Source: Poecilobothrus nobilitatus | Taxonomy: Eukaryota > Arthropoda > Insecta > Diptera > Dolichopodidae | Direction: 5' to 3' | DNA: 64,000 nt | NCBI GenBank assembly: GCA_947095535.1 | Contig: OX352774.1 | Span: 67,022,416-67,086,415, forward strand | Shown: positions 12,650 to 26,660 of the stretch, in pieces | How positions within the stretch are numbered: the stretch's first letter is position 1 | Layout of the letters: each line of letters opens with the position of its first letter | Program-made: the position numbers and the translations under genes | Notes under the pieces: generated by a model | Databases searched by the model: none | Seen by the model: only the letters and a program-made list of their open reading frames with translations | Told to the model about the DNA's origin: nothing

Positions 12650-15600
12650 GTAAGGGTTTCATCCCATTATATTGGCTATAGGGGGAGATGGGTTTAGTCA
12701 GTAAAAATCTGATACTAAAGTGAAATCCTTGATGTCTTTGGAAAAAGCTTTTTTAATTATTTCATTCCTATCAAACTTTCCTTAAAAGTCTATAAATTTC
12801 ATGATGCTCTTTGTTTTTAGATTTAGATAAAACAATAGATTTCTAATGAAACATTTTTACATTACAGAATTTACTACAAATGATTTAAAAAAAAATAAAC
12901 TATTTTATAATACTTGTTTTGATTTATTTAAAAAATTTATTTAAATTTAATATCATCGATTATATAAATTCTAAAGGTTTCGAACTCTCAAATTTGAAAA
13001 TATCATTTTTATAAACATGCCAGTAAGTCTATGATTTAAAAACAATATTTGTACAATAATATTCTAGTGAATCTCAACAAATTAGTTCCCGATTTCATGG
13101 GTAGCAAAATATCGGAAAGCATAATCTAGGTCTTCCAATACCATTTTGGTGTTTTTTTTCTTTTAAATCTTTATTTTTAATTTAAAATCAATGACTATTT
13201 TAAAAATAAAAAATTTAATTTAATATAACAAAATTTTCCCAAATAATTTTATTAAGTTAAAAGTTAAAGGTATTTAAAAAATTTGTTACATCACAATAAA
13301 TAAAAATATTGTTAAACTACTTTAGTCACTTTAGTTTAGTTTTATATCAATTTTCGAAATTTTAACTTATTTTTCATTCAACAAATTGACTTTGTTGTTT
13401 TTTTTTTTATTTTTATTTTGTTCCAACAAGATTTATCAACATTTAAATAACAATATTGCAAATAACAAAATAATAGTTTTGTATATAAAACTTTGTTATA
13501 TTGGAATTTTGTAATGTTTAGTTGCGCCAACGTATAGTTACAAAATGTAAAGAAAATGAGGAAAATAAAATATACCAGACAAGAAAATTCAATTGTAATT
13601 TGATTTTCTTGTGTGAAAACTTTATATCGTATATGTATATATACAAAGTATCCGTATATGTATATATATGTATAAAAGAAAATGAAAGATGATGGTAATG
13701 ATAACTTTGAAAGTTTATAATATTTAGATTTAAACAAAAACAAAACAGAAAATTATAAGAAAAAAGTAAAAGAATTATTATAATTCTTATTATCAGTATT
13801 AAAAAAAAAAAAAAAAAAAAATAGAAAGGAAGTTAGAGAAACTAAATGATGATACTATTTCTCCAAAAGTATTTATTAAAGTAGTGTTAACCCAAAAATT
13901 TGTGTCCAACAATATATTGGAACTATTATTTAGTAAAACGAAAGGTATTTAAAATTATTTGGAGGAATAGAGTATTCGCGTGGTCTATTTATCTTAAATG
14001 ATTCTTTTGATAATTTTTATTTTAAGTAGTCTCACAAGCTTCTTGATATATTCTTCAAAAATTGAATCATTCATTATCATAGGAAAAAAGAATTATTTCA
14101 AAAAAAATTTATAAACTCTAATCACATAATATTAAACTTTAGTGTTAGTGTTGTTGAAACATGGATCTACCATTCGACATTTATTCGGAGTTAAAAAATA
14201 GGTGAATTTTCCATTATAAAAATTTACATTAATTGTAGAAGTGAAAGTTTACTTTAATTATATAGAAGTAAAAATGTAGGTAATAATAGTTCCAACAGCA
14301 GAAGAAATAATGGCTATGATTAAATAATGGTTTTGTGAAAAAGAAAAAAAATGTTTTATTAATTTAATTCTAATAAAAAAAGCTGATAGAATCAAAATAT
14401 TGCAATTTATCAATTCGAAATATATACTGCAATTTTGAATAAGTAAAACGGTGCAATTTATCTTTTCCAGTTTGCGGAAAAAAATATTTTTTTTTTTTTG
14501 TTAAAACAATGCACTGGATCATGAAAATATTTTCGCAACAAATTGTTTTTCATTAGGGGTTTATACATTTAGGTCCATTCATTTAGATTTTTCAATTTAG
14601 ATCTTTTAACTTTAATCTTTTTACTAAATTTGAAAATATTTAAAAAATAGTTACTTGTAAGCATTTTTTAGTAGAAATCAAAATAAATTGTTGATATAGT
14701 TGACTACATTACTTTTAATACAAATTTCTTTAAAAGCTAGTCTTAAAATTCTAAAAATATGGATTGTTAGATTGTTAGAAAAACATTAAGACTAAAAGGT
14801 AAAATTATATTAAAAAAAAAAAAAAAAATAGAGTAGCTTTTAAACCACTTTTCTTATCCGTTTCCAAATTATTCAAACCGAACCTTCGTATTAGATACTT
14901 TTTAAAGTTTTTTTTATGCTTTATTCTTAATATAAATACAAATTAAAATGTATATAAAATTTGTCAAAAAATTAAAAATATTTTTTTGTATATTTTCACT
15001 AATTTCCTAGTAGAAGTAAATAAAGAAAAAAGAAGTGTTAATTTAAAATATGCTAAATTCTTAATTCCTATACTATATAATATTAAAATGAAAAGGACAA
15101 AAGAATGCGTTTAGATATTTAAAAAATTTTAATTTTAATTTACAAGCTTTAAAAAAATGCAAAAGACAAAAAAAGAAGATAAATAGCGAAGATACGGAAA
15201 ATTGTTTAGCGAGATTTTGTTATCACTTCTTTTTAATCCTTTTTTTTTTTCGTATATGATTTTTGGTGTTTTTTTTTAACACGAATAATGTCTACAGGTA
15301 ACATTCTAATTTCATTTATTACTTTTATTTTTCTTTTTATGTTTTTTTTTTTTTCTTTTTTCTTCATCACCTCACTTATTATTTAAGTTGTGTATATAAT
15401 ATAAAAAAATATATAATATATGTACATATATATATTATTTAAGTTGTGTATTATGTATGTATGTACATAATATATAAAAGAATAAAATGAAAAAATAAAT
15501 ACTTTTAAAGTTAATTTGTTTTTGTCCTATATATACTAAAAAAAAAAAAAAAAAAAAAGAAAAAAAATTGGCATGTTGTGTACATTGCACCATCATAATT

Positions 15601-16174
15601 TCGCTTAGGGAAATTTCTCAAAATCACTCTAGATTTAATTTTTCTCTTTTATTGTTTTTGTTTTTATTGTTTTTTTATATGACCTAACTACATATTTACA
15701 TTGTACATAACTCTGCCGAAGGATAAATAAAGCATAATAAGAGATTGTTAAATTGTATTGTTTTTCATACTATAAGGAAATTGAAACCGATATTTGTGTA
15801 TAGGTAGACAGTACTACAGAGATTAGACTCAAATACATTAAATACATTAAAATATTTAAAAAATTAGTTTTAGGAGCGCATTCGAAAATATTGAGGAAAA
15901 ATGTGAACTAGAATATATTTTTTGTTAGGCAAGATTAAAAACAGGAAAATAATTTCTATTTTTTTATTATTTTTTTCTAAATATATTTTGGAAATTTATG
16001 ATAATTTTAATAATAGTAACAACAGTAACAACAACGAATTAATTTTGAAAATTAATGGAAATACTACATAAAAAAACATGGTGTATGGCAGCCATAATTT
16101 TGCCCAATATTTTTTATGACATAAAATATATCAGTATTTTTGCCTTAACTGAAACAATAAAAGAAAATTGCTAA

Positions 16175-16351
16175 GCAATAGTTAACGGCAAGCCATATAG
16201 TAGAGAGATTACTTTATCGGCTTCTGAAAAAAACAATTCCGTTTCGTTCTTAATAGATTTATGGGTGATATCTAAAAACGTTTTCAAGAACGCGCATTGG
16301 CTTTCAAAGATTACCGGAGGTATCAAAGAAAATATCTGGAAAATTTTTAGG
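16175..16351 (+). other. Unidentified open segment ending at a GTAAG donor
   Basis: A 59-codon open frame (with ...SFLIDLWVISKNVFKNAHWL...) has less A/T-biased codons than its surroundings and ends TTTTTAG/GTAAGCG. I do not recognise the peptide. It may be an exon or a transposon fragment. Confidence 0.2.
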
Positions 16352-18558
16352 TAAGCGCCACCTTTTTCCTAAACTAAACAATATAGGTTGTTATTATTGG
16401 TTGGGATGTACTCTACATAGGATTGTGTTGGATGAAGAAAGGATAGGATATTGAGAATTTAGATTGAAATTTATATTAGATCAGTTAAAAAGGATCGTTA
16501 CATTAGGCTTTTAATTTTATATCCTTAATTCGACAATATAAAACAAAACAGTTGATGGCGATTTTTAATAATCAATCAAAAAGATTTAAATATAAGTAAA
16601 TTATTTTTAAATATTATTTAAAATTCTAGAATATATTCACGGAATAATAAATTTTTCTGTGTTAGTTCACCAGTTGTTTTTTTAGGAACTCTTATAAACG
16701 TGAAAAGAATTATAAGATTTCTTACTTTTTATTTTTTTTATATACATTTTAATTCTTAAGTATAAAACAGAAGAATAATAAAAATAAGTAAAATAATTTC
16801 CCTTTAAAATACTTGTAAACAATTGTAACAGAATTTTTTTCTTCCAAGTTTTCTTTAAAAAATAAATTCTTAGGGTTTTTATTTTTTGTTTTGAATCTAA
16901 TTAAAAATTGTTTTTCTTTTTCGAAAAGAACTTTTGTTTCTTTTGTTTTTAGTAGTAGGTATTAAAGAGATTGTAAAAAGTTAATTGTTTACAAGGATAC
17001 TATAAGTTTCATAGTTATTTTTTTAATAGCCAGTGTTTTTTTTGTAACAAGAAAAATTTGAAATTGTTAATTCAAAAATGAAAAGAAAATTTGACTAGAG
17101 GAGAAGGTAATTTATACTAATAAATGGATAATAATGCAGGATATTTTTGGATAGATATTCGTAAATAGGAAATGGGATCTATGTATTTTCACTAATGAAG
17201 GAGAAAATGTATAGTAAGAAAAACAGGGAAGTTTCAGTTTCTTTTATTTTCAATTTTTAGTTTACCATCTATTACCGTTATTTAAAACCTTGTGTAATAC
17301 TGTGCTTATAGACTCTTAAGCGACTCTAATTATTTCTTTTACAATATTTCGAATTAAATTAGATATTCACAGACTGTTGGCCAACTTAGTCGAACATAAA
17401 ATCTTGGAATTAAAGTTTAGTTCCTTTTGAAGAAAACAAGTTCTCAAATGGAACATGGAGAAAAGGAAGAATTAAGTCGTCATTTTAGTTTTTATATTAA
17501 CTCTTTTAATGGTAATATAGTTAAATACTTCGGATTGATAATATTTGTAAACGAGCGATCAGAATAAAAAAAAAAATGTTACAAAAAATATAGAATCAGC
17601 GAAAAACTGAATTTAATCACGCAAAATGAAAGTAAAAATGTCATGTAAATTTTAAATAAAAATTAAATATTTCAGAACGTACCACATATTAATCAAATAT
17701 GGTTTTGTATACAATTTATTCAAATTCTTTTTTTAAAAGAATTTTTTTTTTTTCTAAATTAAGTTAAATTTAATGCAAATGTAAAATTCAAAATAAAATG
17801 ACCCAACAAATTTTTTTATACAACAAAATTAATATTCCTGTTTTAAATTTGGAATTTTATTATTATAAATAGGTACACTAAAAAAAAATTATTTAATTCG
17901 ACCTAAACTAAATTTAAAAATTAACTATGTGGATTAATTAATTTTTGATAATATAATTATAGTTTTGTCATTGTATATGTCAAGTCTAAAATGAAAATAT
18001 ATAACATCGGTTTAATTCATTGTTTAAATGGTGACGTTGTTACTAGTATAGTACAAAGTAATATGCTTGGCTTCGTAAAACGAAATTTTTAGATTTCTAG
18101 ACAGGAATATTCTTAGATTTTTCAAACTACTCAGAAAATTATGTAGCTCATTTTCAGAATTGAAATAACTAAGGAATTCCTGTAACTCATTTCCAGGATT
18201 GCACAAGGCTACAACCGAAAAGAGAAAAATTGTAGATTACTGATCAAAGATCTTATTAAGCTTTTGAAATCAGCGAGGCCTTTTTTACATAGTATTAATT
18301 TAAAGTAATTACTTAATAATGATCACAAAATAATTCTTTTTGATTCTACTATCTTTTATTAGATGAAAAAAAGTCTAGATGATTTAACTCCAGGAAAGAA
18401 TCCAATTAAACATTTTAACCAATATTTATTAATTTCTCTTCAAATGATCTAATATATTCATTAAACTAAATTTAAGCTTTTAAATTTTGCATGGATTGTT
18501 TTATGAAATTGCTTCCCATCAGAAGTATTTCTAAAAGTTAGCAACGATGACGATCGTT

Positions 18559-18840
18559 AAATTCAAAAAGAACATCAAAATCTTTGTTCTAACAATCCTC
18601 TCAACATCCATAGTAACTTCCCATATTTCTTAATTTCCTTTATTCATATTTCTTTGTATTCCTATTTTCTCCAGTCTGCAGACCAAACATTGTATCTTAG
18701 GTTCTAACTTAAAGTTTGGTTTAAAAAGAAATTGGCAATTTATTGGTTCAACTCCAACCTTATGAAAGAAAATTCGCACGTTGATCTCATTCATTGCTGT
18801 GTTCGGAGATTCCCAATTAGACTCGCAAAGAAAAAAAAAA
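18559..18840 (+). mobile_element. Retroposon-like repeat R3, copy 1, with A-tail
   Basis: It shares AAATTCAAAAAGAACATCAA, TTCTAACTTAAAGTTTG and CGTTGATCTCATT with copies at 21169 and 40883. It ends CTCGCAAAG followed by about ten A residues, as copy 3 does, suggesting the 3' end of a retroposon. No coding segment is recognised. Confidence 0.65.
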
Positions 18841-18888
18841 CTCTAAATTAGTACCAACAGATAAGATAATTTTACCAACAGATAAGAT

Positions 18889-20435
18889 AATTATACCCGT
18901 ACGATAGGATCGGGTATAATAAAATTACTCCTCCGTTTGTAACACCTCGAAATAAGCGAGCTAGATATATCTTCAAAGGTATGGATCGGATCAGAAAAAA
19001 ATTCTAAGACTTTTGAGCCATGTCCGTCCGTCCGTCCGTTAGCACGCTAACTCAAAAACTAAGAAAGCTAGAATCTTGAAATTTACACAAAATATTCTGG
19101 GAGTAATTTGTAGGTTCCCTATTTTTTTTGGTTGAGTTTGGACCAAAACTTAGGGTAGCTGTCGAACACCTAACTTTTAGATCCCTACATTTTTTTTGCA
19201 ATAGAGCTATGAAATTTTAACTGCTGATAGATCTCACAAAAATATTAATTTTATTTTTAATAACTTTTTTTTGTAGCCCCACCCGTTACGGAGCTACAGC
19301 TCCCCAAAAGTTCAAAAAAGCTCTATATTTAAATTGTTATAGCACAAGTTGTATAAGGTATATCTTCATTTTGAAAACGCCAAACGATTACTACCTTTAT
19401 TAGCTTTAAAAGTATATATACAATAAATATATATTTGTGGCATACGGTGCCTTAATTTACCGTTATGTAAAACTCAAATTTTGCAAAATCCTTCAACCCT
19501 TCTATCTTCTAAACGGTTTAAGTTGGAAACTTGAAATTTTGACAGAAGTTAGATCTTTGAAAATAAGTATGAGTTATTTCAGAAATTTTTTTTGTATCAC
19601 TCCCCGTTTAGGAGCTGTAAGGGGTCAAAAACTGAAAATTTCCTATTTTTAAACACCTGTAACTTGAACACAAAATTTAATAATACAAAATTTAATAATA
19701 ATAAAAGTATAATGTTGAAGTAATACACAAAAATTAAAGCTTCAACATTATACTTTTATTTCTGTTAACAACTTTTTTTAATAATATAGGGTTACTTTAT
19801 AATTGACGAAAGTGTTACTTGATTTTTTCAAATTTTCTAACAAATAACGATTTTTTTGCATATTGTTTTACTCGATAATTTGAAATTGTTGAGGATATAA
19901 TGCGTAGTACAAAAAAATGTAAATAAATAAACAACATAACGGTTGCTTGAAGAATTTTTATTTATATGATATTGTTATACATACATACTTATATAATATC
20001 ATGTTTATTTACATATCGTATATATGTCACTAGTGAATGAATGATAAGAGTATAGATGTATATTATATAGCGCCGTATATAATAAATAAATATATAATAT
20101 AATATTTAAAATTATATTTACTATTCTGTACTAAGTAAATTTAATATACATTTACCGCTTAGTATTAAATGGTACTATAGAATATTTTAAAAAGTTTTGG
20201 ATTGATAATCGTTATGTGGAAGGTTAAAATCTGCTTTTGAAGAATGTATAAACATATAGTTTGAATATATGTACAACCCATAGTTCTAGAAATTATAAAA
20301 TTCACCCAAATTATTTTAAAATACTAAAATATTAAAAAAAATAATATTGCAAGCAGAGTGGCAGGCTGTGAACATACTAACGGTTCGTACGGGTATCTAA
20401 GAGTTGACAAAGGCAACTGTATTCTTCCTCGTTTT
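18889..20435 (+). mobile_element. Non-coding (GTCC)n element, copy 1
   Basis: It is collinear over about 1.5 kb with the inverted copy at 42267-43851. The left end is a perfect 10-bp-arm hairpin (ATTATACCCG at 18890, CGGGTATAAT at 18911). The string ATACCCGTACGA at 18893 recurs inverted at the other end (TCGTACGGGTAT, 20385-20396). Homology runs about 39 bp past that, to CTTCCTCGTTTT. Inside are GCCATGTCCGTCCGTCC with a (GTCC)n tract (19021-19039) and a hairpin around TTGAAGTAATACAC (19710-19760). No long ORF exists. The plan recalls dipteran mini-me/DINE-like non-autonomous elements; this affiliation is inferred. Confidence 0.8.
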
Positions 20436-21168
20436 AAATTAAATTTACAATTAAAAAGATTTTTACTAATATTTAGTGAATATAAAATAGAATAAAGTTA
20501 TATTAAAAAATTATTTTAAAATACAGAATATATTATTAAAGACAAAAATAAAAATCTTTAACATTCTAATTTAATAAAATCAATTAATTTTTTTATTAGA
20601 AATAATTAGATTGAATCCAATTATCAATTTAGTGGGAAAAATATTTAAATTTTTTTTAATTAATTAAATATAATCTTAAAAATAAGAATTAGATTTATTT
20701 TTATATTTTATTTTTTAAGTAGAATAATTTATTAAATATCGCTAATTAAATTTGTACTTTTATTTAATAACAAAAACATAAAATGAAATAAAAAAAAGAT
20801 TAAAAATAAAGGTTTTTCATGTATCTATATTTTAAGTTAGTGTACCGAATATAGGAAGACTGTTTATGTCGGCTGCTTTTTCAAAGAAAAATTTTATTTT
20901 TTTTAACAAAGGTATTCTGTATAAGGTAACAAAGGCTTCTGTATTAGTTTCTCTGATTTTATCCCTATAGGTTTGAATATTCTGTAGGAATTTAAATCGT
21001 TAATTAAACCCCACAGCGCTATTTTTTTTGTTAGTTGACACGCAGACTATTGTGCTAAATTTATTTTAAGAATAGCAGTAGATTAGGCCACAGTATCCTG
21101 AGATAAAAAAAAACTTTTTCTTTTTACGAAATTTCTGCTAAGGCAACCATAATGTGTATGATATACAT

Positions 21169-21430
21169 AAATTCAAAAAGAACATCAACATCTTTGTTCT
21201 AAATAATCCTCCCAACGTCCAATAACTTCCTATACATTTCTCAATTTCCTTTATTGCTATTTTCCCAATCCGCAAACCAAACAGTACATTGTATATCATA
21301 GATTCTAACCTAATGTTTGATTTAAAAAACTGCAGATGCTGTTTAGATGGTTAAAGTCCAACACTACCAAAAAGAATTTGCGCGTTGATCTTATTGGTGT
21401 CTTTCGAGATTTACCAGTTGATTATTTTCA
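21169..21430 (+). mobile_element. Retroposon-like repeat R3, copy 2
   Basis: It is collinear with 18559-18840: AAATTCAAAAAGAACATCAA, CAATTTCCTTTATT, GATTCTAACCTAATGTTTGA, CGCGTTGATCTTATT and TTTCGAGATT. The terminal CTCGCAAAG and A-tail are lost or diverged. Confidence 0.65.
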
Positions 21431-23090
21431 AAACAAAGATTTATTAATACAATATCTTTGCCGCTTAATATGTAATCATTATTATTTTTAGATCCATACT
21501 TCAAAGTGTTTTTTTCAGTTTTTAAAAGCTATGTTAATGTTAATGTTACATATCCCAATTGAAAAAGGTATGATAGGTATTTTCTTTAGATATTTATACA
21601 TGAACGTATGGTGAATTTATATAATCAATCAATCTATTAATACACTATGCATTTCTTTCAGAATTCAGAACCCAATAACTCTTAAATCCACAAAAAAACT
21701 GTGTTCAATTTTCTATTTTATTTTAATAACTGTTTTGATTTTAGTAGTCATCTTGATTTTTCATTCATTTCAAATTAAAGTAAATCAAAAGTCTTGGTGG
21801 ACATGCAATAATAAAAATGAGGTTCAAGCTTCAAAGAAAGATGAAGAGAAGATGAAATTTTCATTCCCGAACTTAACTTCCTTTACATAGGTACTGCTCA
21901 TTACAAGGTCATTCATTGTTTGATCAAAATAGAGAGGTGGTGTTTATTGAGTTATAGTCTCATATACTCACAGAGGATCTACGTGATCATTCCACTCGCC
22001 TTTACTCGCCTTTAGTGTCTATTGATGATTATTACTTACCCTCGAATAAAACAAAAAAAAAACTGTTCATGTGCACTCTTTTTTTCTATTTTATGATTCG
22101 AATAATTTTATTTTGTTAAATAAAAGGAATATTTATACGCAATATAAAAATTTATAACATCACTTTGACATTTCGACAGCAAAAATTTCTTCTTCTAATA
22201 ATATCGTATATATATTATTAATAATCTGTTTAAAGATCTTATAAAACGTTTTGTTAATTAATTCGCTATAATACAAAAAAAAAAATTATAATCCAATTAT
22301 ATTTTTAATGAATTATTTTCTTAATATTTCGGATTTTTATTTATTTATTAAATTGTCTGCCAACACACAAAACAATAATTTATTTCATATTTAATTTACA
22401 ACTATCTGAAAATAAACTTAGGTAATTATCTTATAAATAGTTTATCTTAAAATATTCTGTAAAAATTACAATTAAAAATATTTTTTTCGCAAATAATCAT
22501 TTTAAAATTAAATAAAAATTTTTTTCTTTTAAATTTCAATTTTATATAAACATTTCTGTTTTTCTTTAAATATTTAATGAGAAAATTATGAATAATTAAT
22601 ATCGGCATTTTTGATCTTTTCATTACTTCCGTTCAATTACTTAAAGAATCACTTAACATATTTTATAACTTTTATTATTAATTTAAAAATATTAAAAAAA
22701 AAAATTTACAATTTAACTTTAAAATCCTGTAAGACAAGAAAAAGAAATGCATACATTACAAATGCAAATGCATACATTTATATGTATAGGAATACAATTT
22801 TTTTGGTTTTTGTAACAAAAGTACCTACTATTAAAAAACTGCATTATGTTTAACTTTGTACTTATTGATGTCTTTTGAAAATTAGACCTTAAAAGAAACC
22901 GAGAGATTTGTTTCCTTTTTTTAGGGAAATAAACGAAACTAATCAAAATTAATTAAAATATTTTTCAGGAAAAACGTAATATTTAAATTTAGTATCTAAA
23001 CTATTTTGAATTAAATAATTAAAAGGAAAGGAGGAAAAAAATATATTTTATACATTCATTTAACAAAATAAAAGAAAATAATAAATTTTT

Positions 23091-23287
23091 GGTTCGTCGG
23101 TGGTCTAGTGGGTAAGAGCGTATAAAAAATACGCTGTAAGCATCAAGGGAGTGTGGGTTCGAATCCCACACATGTCGTAAGAGTTATTCCCTCTTACGAC
23201 ATTTACAGCCACGCCCGAACAGGAAAGACTGTTGTAATTTCCTGCCCACATTTAATGTGGCAGAAAAATACATTTAAAAAAAAAAAT
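23091..23287 (+). mobile_element. SINE-A copy 3, near full length
   Basis: This is the clearest copy. It has A-box-like TGGTCTAGTGGGTAAGAGCG, B-box-like GGTTCGAATCCC, the hairpin GTCGTAAGAG/CTCTTACGAC (23174-23200), the body with ACGCCCGAACAGGAAAG and TTTCCTGCCC, the 3' segment TGTGGCAGAAAAATAC and an A-rich tail. The flanks look A/T-rich and similar, but no clean target duplication is visible. Confidence 0.85.
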
Positions 23288-26200
23288 TAAATAAAATTTT
23301 GTAGACTAAATATTTTAATAGATACACCAAATAAAAAGGAATTATTTTTATAATTTAATATTATTATTGAACATTATTATCTAAGAATAAATTTGGTTAA
23401 TTAGGACAATGTCTATAATTTAAATTGAATATAAAAGATTTTATTACAATAACTATAATAATAATAAAAATGTTCCTTGATTTAAACAGAATAAGTAAAC
23501 ATAGCAAATTTATTATAAAGGAAGTTTGTGTGTATGTATATGTATGTGTGTATTGGTTCAAGAATTACTTTAAATTGTATGGAGCAATTTCAAACAAATT
23601 TTATAAGAATATTCTAAGACAGCCGGGACTGTATTATTCGGAATCTTAAATTATAAGAAGGATGTCCATACATACACGGTTTGATGGATTAAGTTTAAAA
23701 TTTTACGCCAGTTTTGCTCATTGTTAAAGTTTTGTTCCTTGTTAATCAATTCAGTTATGATATAGGGTCTCATCGGAAATGTCAAAAAAATATTTATATT
23801 TGATTTCGTCAAAATCAAAAAAATTAAATTGTCAAATTAAATTGTCGATACAATATGCAATAGTAACACTATGTCTTATTTGACGTTTTCGATCATAAAT
23901 TATGGGATGCCCGCCATTTTCCCAAGGTTGAAGTTTATAACAAATTAAAGATGAATAAAAAAATCTTTTTTTTTATATTCATAAAAACTTGTCTATATAC
24001 GTTCATTATTCAACAAAAAAAAAACTGAAAATAACAAAAAATCGAAACGGGTGCACAGAAAATTTTGAATGCTTAATTTGACTGATATTTCAGTATTTAC
24101 AATAACGCAAACACATTGGCAAATTTTTTTTTTGACATTTCAAATCATGAGACAATGTGTTGAACACACCGCTAATGCATTTCCTATGAAGGGGATCTTC
24201 ACCAATTTCTGCTCTAGTTTGCAATTTATGTCTAATTTTGTAGAACGACTTCATGATTTTAAATGGCTTAGGAATATTCTGAAGTAGAGTGAAATGAAAA
24301 TTAAGTTAAGAGACTTTTTTTGAAAAAATTTCAAATGTTGAATGTTTTTTTATTTTAAAATCTATTATTTAAAAAATTTCAAGGTAAATTTAAATTTTTA
24401 AAAAAATAAACAAAACAAAATAGAATTGTTCTTTTTTTTTAATTTTTTGATAAATAAACACATATATCATATTGTGAAAATAATGTTTTCCTCAAAACTT
24501 AAATAGTGTCATAGAAAGTCTTTCATCATTTCACTTTAATCTTTTTGCGCAAAATTTTTATTTTTTTTATTTTTAAATTATCCGTATATTTTTTTGTTAA
24601 CTTTATTATGACCTTTCATTTCATATTTTATCAAATATATTAATTTAAAAAACAAAAAAAAAAAAAAAAAATTCAAAGTAAAACTGACAAAAGTAATGTT
24701 AAACGCTTTTCAAGAAGGTTAAAATTTACGCTGTTTAATAAATAAACATCAAGTAAAAATCTGTCATGTGTCATACATTTTGTTTTCTTCATCTTTAAAA
24801 AAAAAAACAAAAACACTAAAGGGGCTAAAAACTAAATGTGCCTTATAATTAGTTCAGCAATTAACACAAATAAATTTTAAATATTAAATGAACATAAAAA
24901 CAAAAACTATAAATATTAATAATAATAATAATTGTGCCATATTTAAATTAAAATTTTAAAAATATTTTGTCAAAAAAAAAAATAAAAAAAACAAAACAAC
25001 ATTCTTTAAAATAAAATATTTTAGTAACACATTATTATTATCTTTTTCTAAAATTTTGTTTATTTACTTTTCAATAACATTAGCATTCCAATATATTTAT
25101 TTATTCCTATTATTAAACCAATTTAAAAATAATAATTTCAAAAATAATTTTTTGAAATGCATTGACTTCTGTCATATTTTAGATGGAAAATAGAAATTGT
25201 CAAAAACAATTAATTAATTTTTTAATCGTATAAAATTGAACTGTCTAATAAAAAATTTATTTTAAAATTAAATGTTTGTCATTATAAATTTTATTTTATA
25301 TATGTGTGTATGTATTATTTGAAAACTTACAAAATAACTTTGTATTGATTCATCTGTTTGTTTTTAGCAAATTCTGCTTTTTTTTTACAGTTGGATGATA
25401 AATTGTAAAATTTAGACTTGAAGTCTAGAGATTAGAAGTATAGATCAAGCTTTAGTTAAATTAGCTAAAAGTTAATAACTTATTAAGCTTAAGTTTTATG
25501 GTCATAAGATTGAAGTACCTATGCTTTTAGATGTGTATATATATAGATATGTTTAGCTCATGTTGCCGTGGATGATCAACAATTTGTTCCTAGCAACATG
25601 ATAGAAGAGAAGAGATACTCTCGCTCTATCAAGAAATTAACATGTTTCTAGCAACAATCATAATTTTTATGAAAATAATTTTTTGTAAAATTTATTATAA
25701 CAAGAAAAAAAATATTGTTTAAATAAAATTTTTATGAAAAATTTATGTTTAGATACATTTTATATACGTTATCTATTGTGTATTTGTACGTAATTTTATT
25801 GTGTGTGATAGAAAAAGATAGTAAATTAGTTTTTTATTGTGGATATTGAATATTTATAAACATTTGACATGAATAAGAAATTAATTCGTATTGTCATAAA
25901 ATATGTTAAAAATTTATTAATTAGTTTTTCTTTGTCTGTCCATCTGGTGTTAAAAACACACTTAATTATAAACTAAAAATTAATTTTTGTATCTTATAAA
26001 CTTTTAACCCTAGAAACATATTATTTTAGGGTAAATAAGATTTTTAAAGATAAGTTAATATAAATTAATTTAAAACAATTTAAATATCGACTTTGGGCGA
26101 ACAACTTAAAGTGATTAATGACTTGCTAAAATTGACCTCAACCTGACTTTAAACAACTTTAAAACCCATACATACAACATGAACCGGAAAAATTGATGAT

Positions 26201-26586
26201 CTATAATCGTTGACAATGTGGCCAAATGTATTCTTATTGTCAGCAAAAAATTTTTAATGTAAAATAGGTTCTTCATTCGTTTAAAGATACTTTAAAAAAT
26301 TTTCACAACTGTAAAATTTTGTATTTAAAGTTTTACAAAATATTATTAGTTTTCCATGTTTACCATTATTTTATTATGTTTTTTAAACTGTATAAAACAC
26401 ATATCTATACTTAAATGGAAAATTGCAAAATAAATTTCTTGTGTTATTATATGTATAAAGCTTAAAAAAGTGTGTCTTTTCTTATTTTCAGATTGAAAAA
26501 ATATTTAGTAGAATTTTAGTTTATTACCATAGTTCAGGATGTTTTTTGATTTTACTAAATACTTTGTAATAGCGATTTCAATGGGA

Positions 26587-26655
26587 GCGTATCAAAATTC
26601 CAAATTATAAAATCCCAAATACAAAATCTGAAATTTGAAATCTTTAAAATTAAAC
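26587..26655. repeat. Short-period degenerate repeat AAATYYCAAAATT
   Basis: The roughly 10-bp unit repeats as CAAAATTCCAAATTATAAAA, then TCCCAAATACAAAATCTGAA and onward, ending beside the SINE-A target site at 26647. The same unit forms the array at 45852. Confidence 0.5.
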
Positions 26656-26660
26656 TTTTA

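Larger units (their letters stand above)
8660..18550. other. AT-rich gap with few features
   Basis: It contains (TA)n tracts (8790-8818, 10010-10080), many poly(A/T) runs, the minisatellite at 12066, foldback copy 2 and two weak exon-like segments (12582, 16175). A two-unit degenerate repeat with CTCATTTYCAGRATTG lies at about 18130-18200. The 121-codon minus-strand frame at 13378-13743 is hydrophobic low-complexity and not credible as a gene. Confidence 0.6.
20440..26580. other. AT-rich gap between repeats
   Basis: Outside R3 copy 2 and SINE-A copy 3, it shows only AT-rich sequence. A 72-codon frame at 24069-24287 has mixed composition but no recognisable motif or splice context. Short duplications occur at 21990-22015 (CTTTACTCGCCTTTA) and around 25580-25640 (CTAGCAACA twice). 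Confidence 0.55.

Noticed and set aside
13378..13743. 121-codon minus-strand open frame
   Set aside because: Phe/Ile/Lys/Tyr-rich low-complexity product typical of chance frames in AT-rich DNA, with no motif, signal or splice context.
18024..18206. 60-codon minus-strand frame with NELQEFL/NELHNFL repeats
   Set aside because: The protein repeat reflects a degenerate DNA repeat of about 40 bp; there is no start context or family match.
23091..23165. Possible tRNA gene
   Set aside because: The same head and non-tRNA body recur at 362 and 26661; the acceptor stem does not pair.
24069..24287. 72-codon plus-strand open frame
   Set aside because: Mixed composition but no recognised motif, no splice context and no repeat partner in the window.
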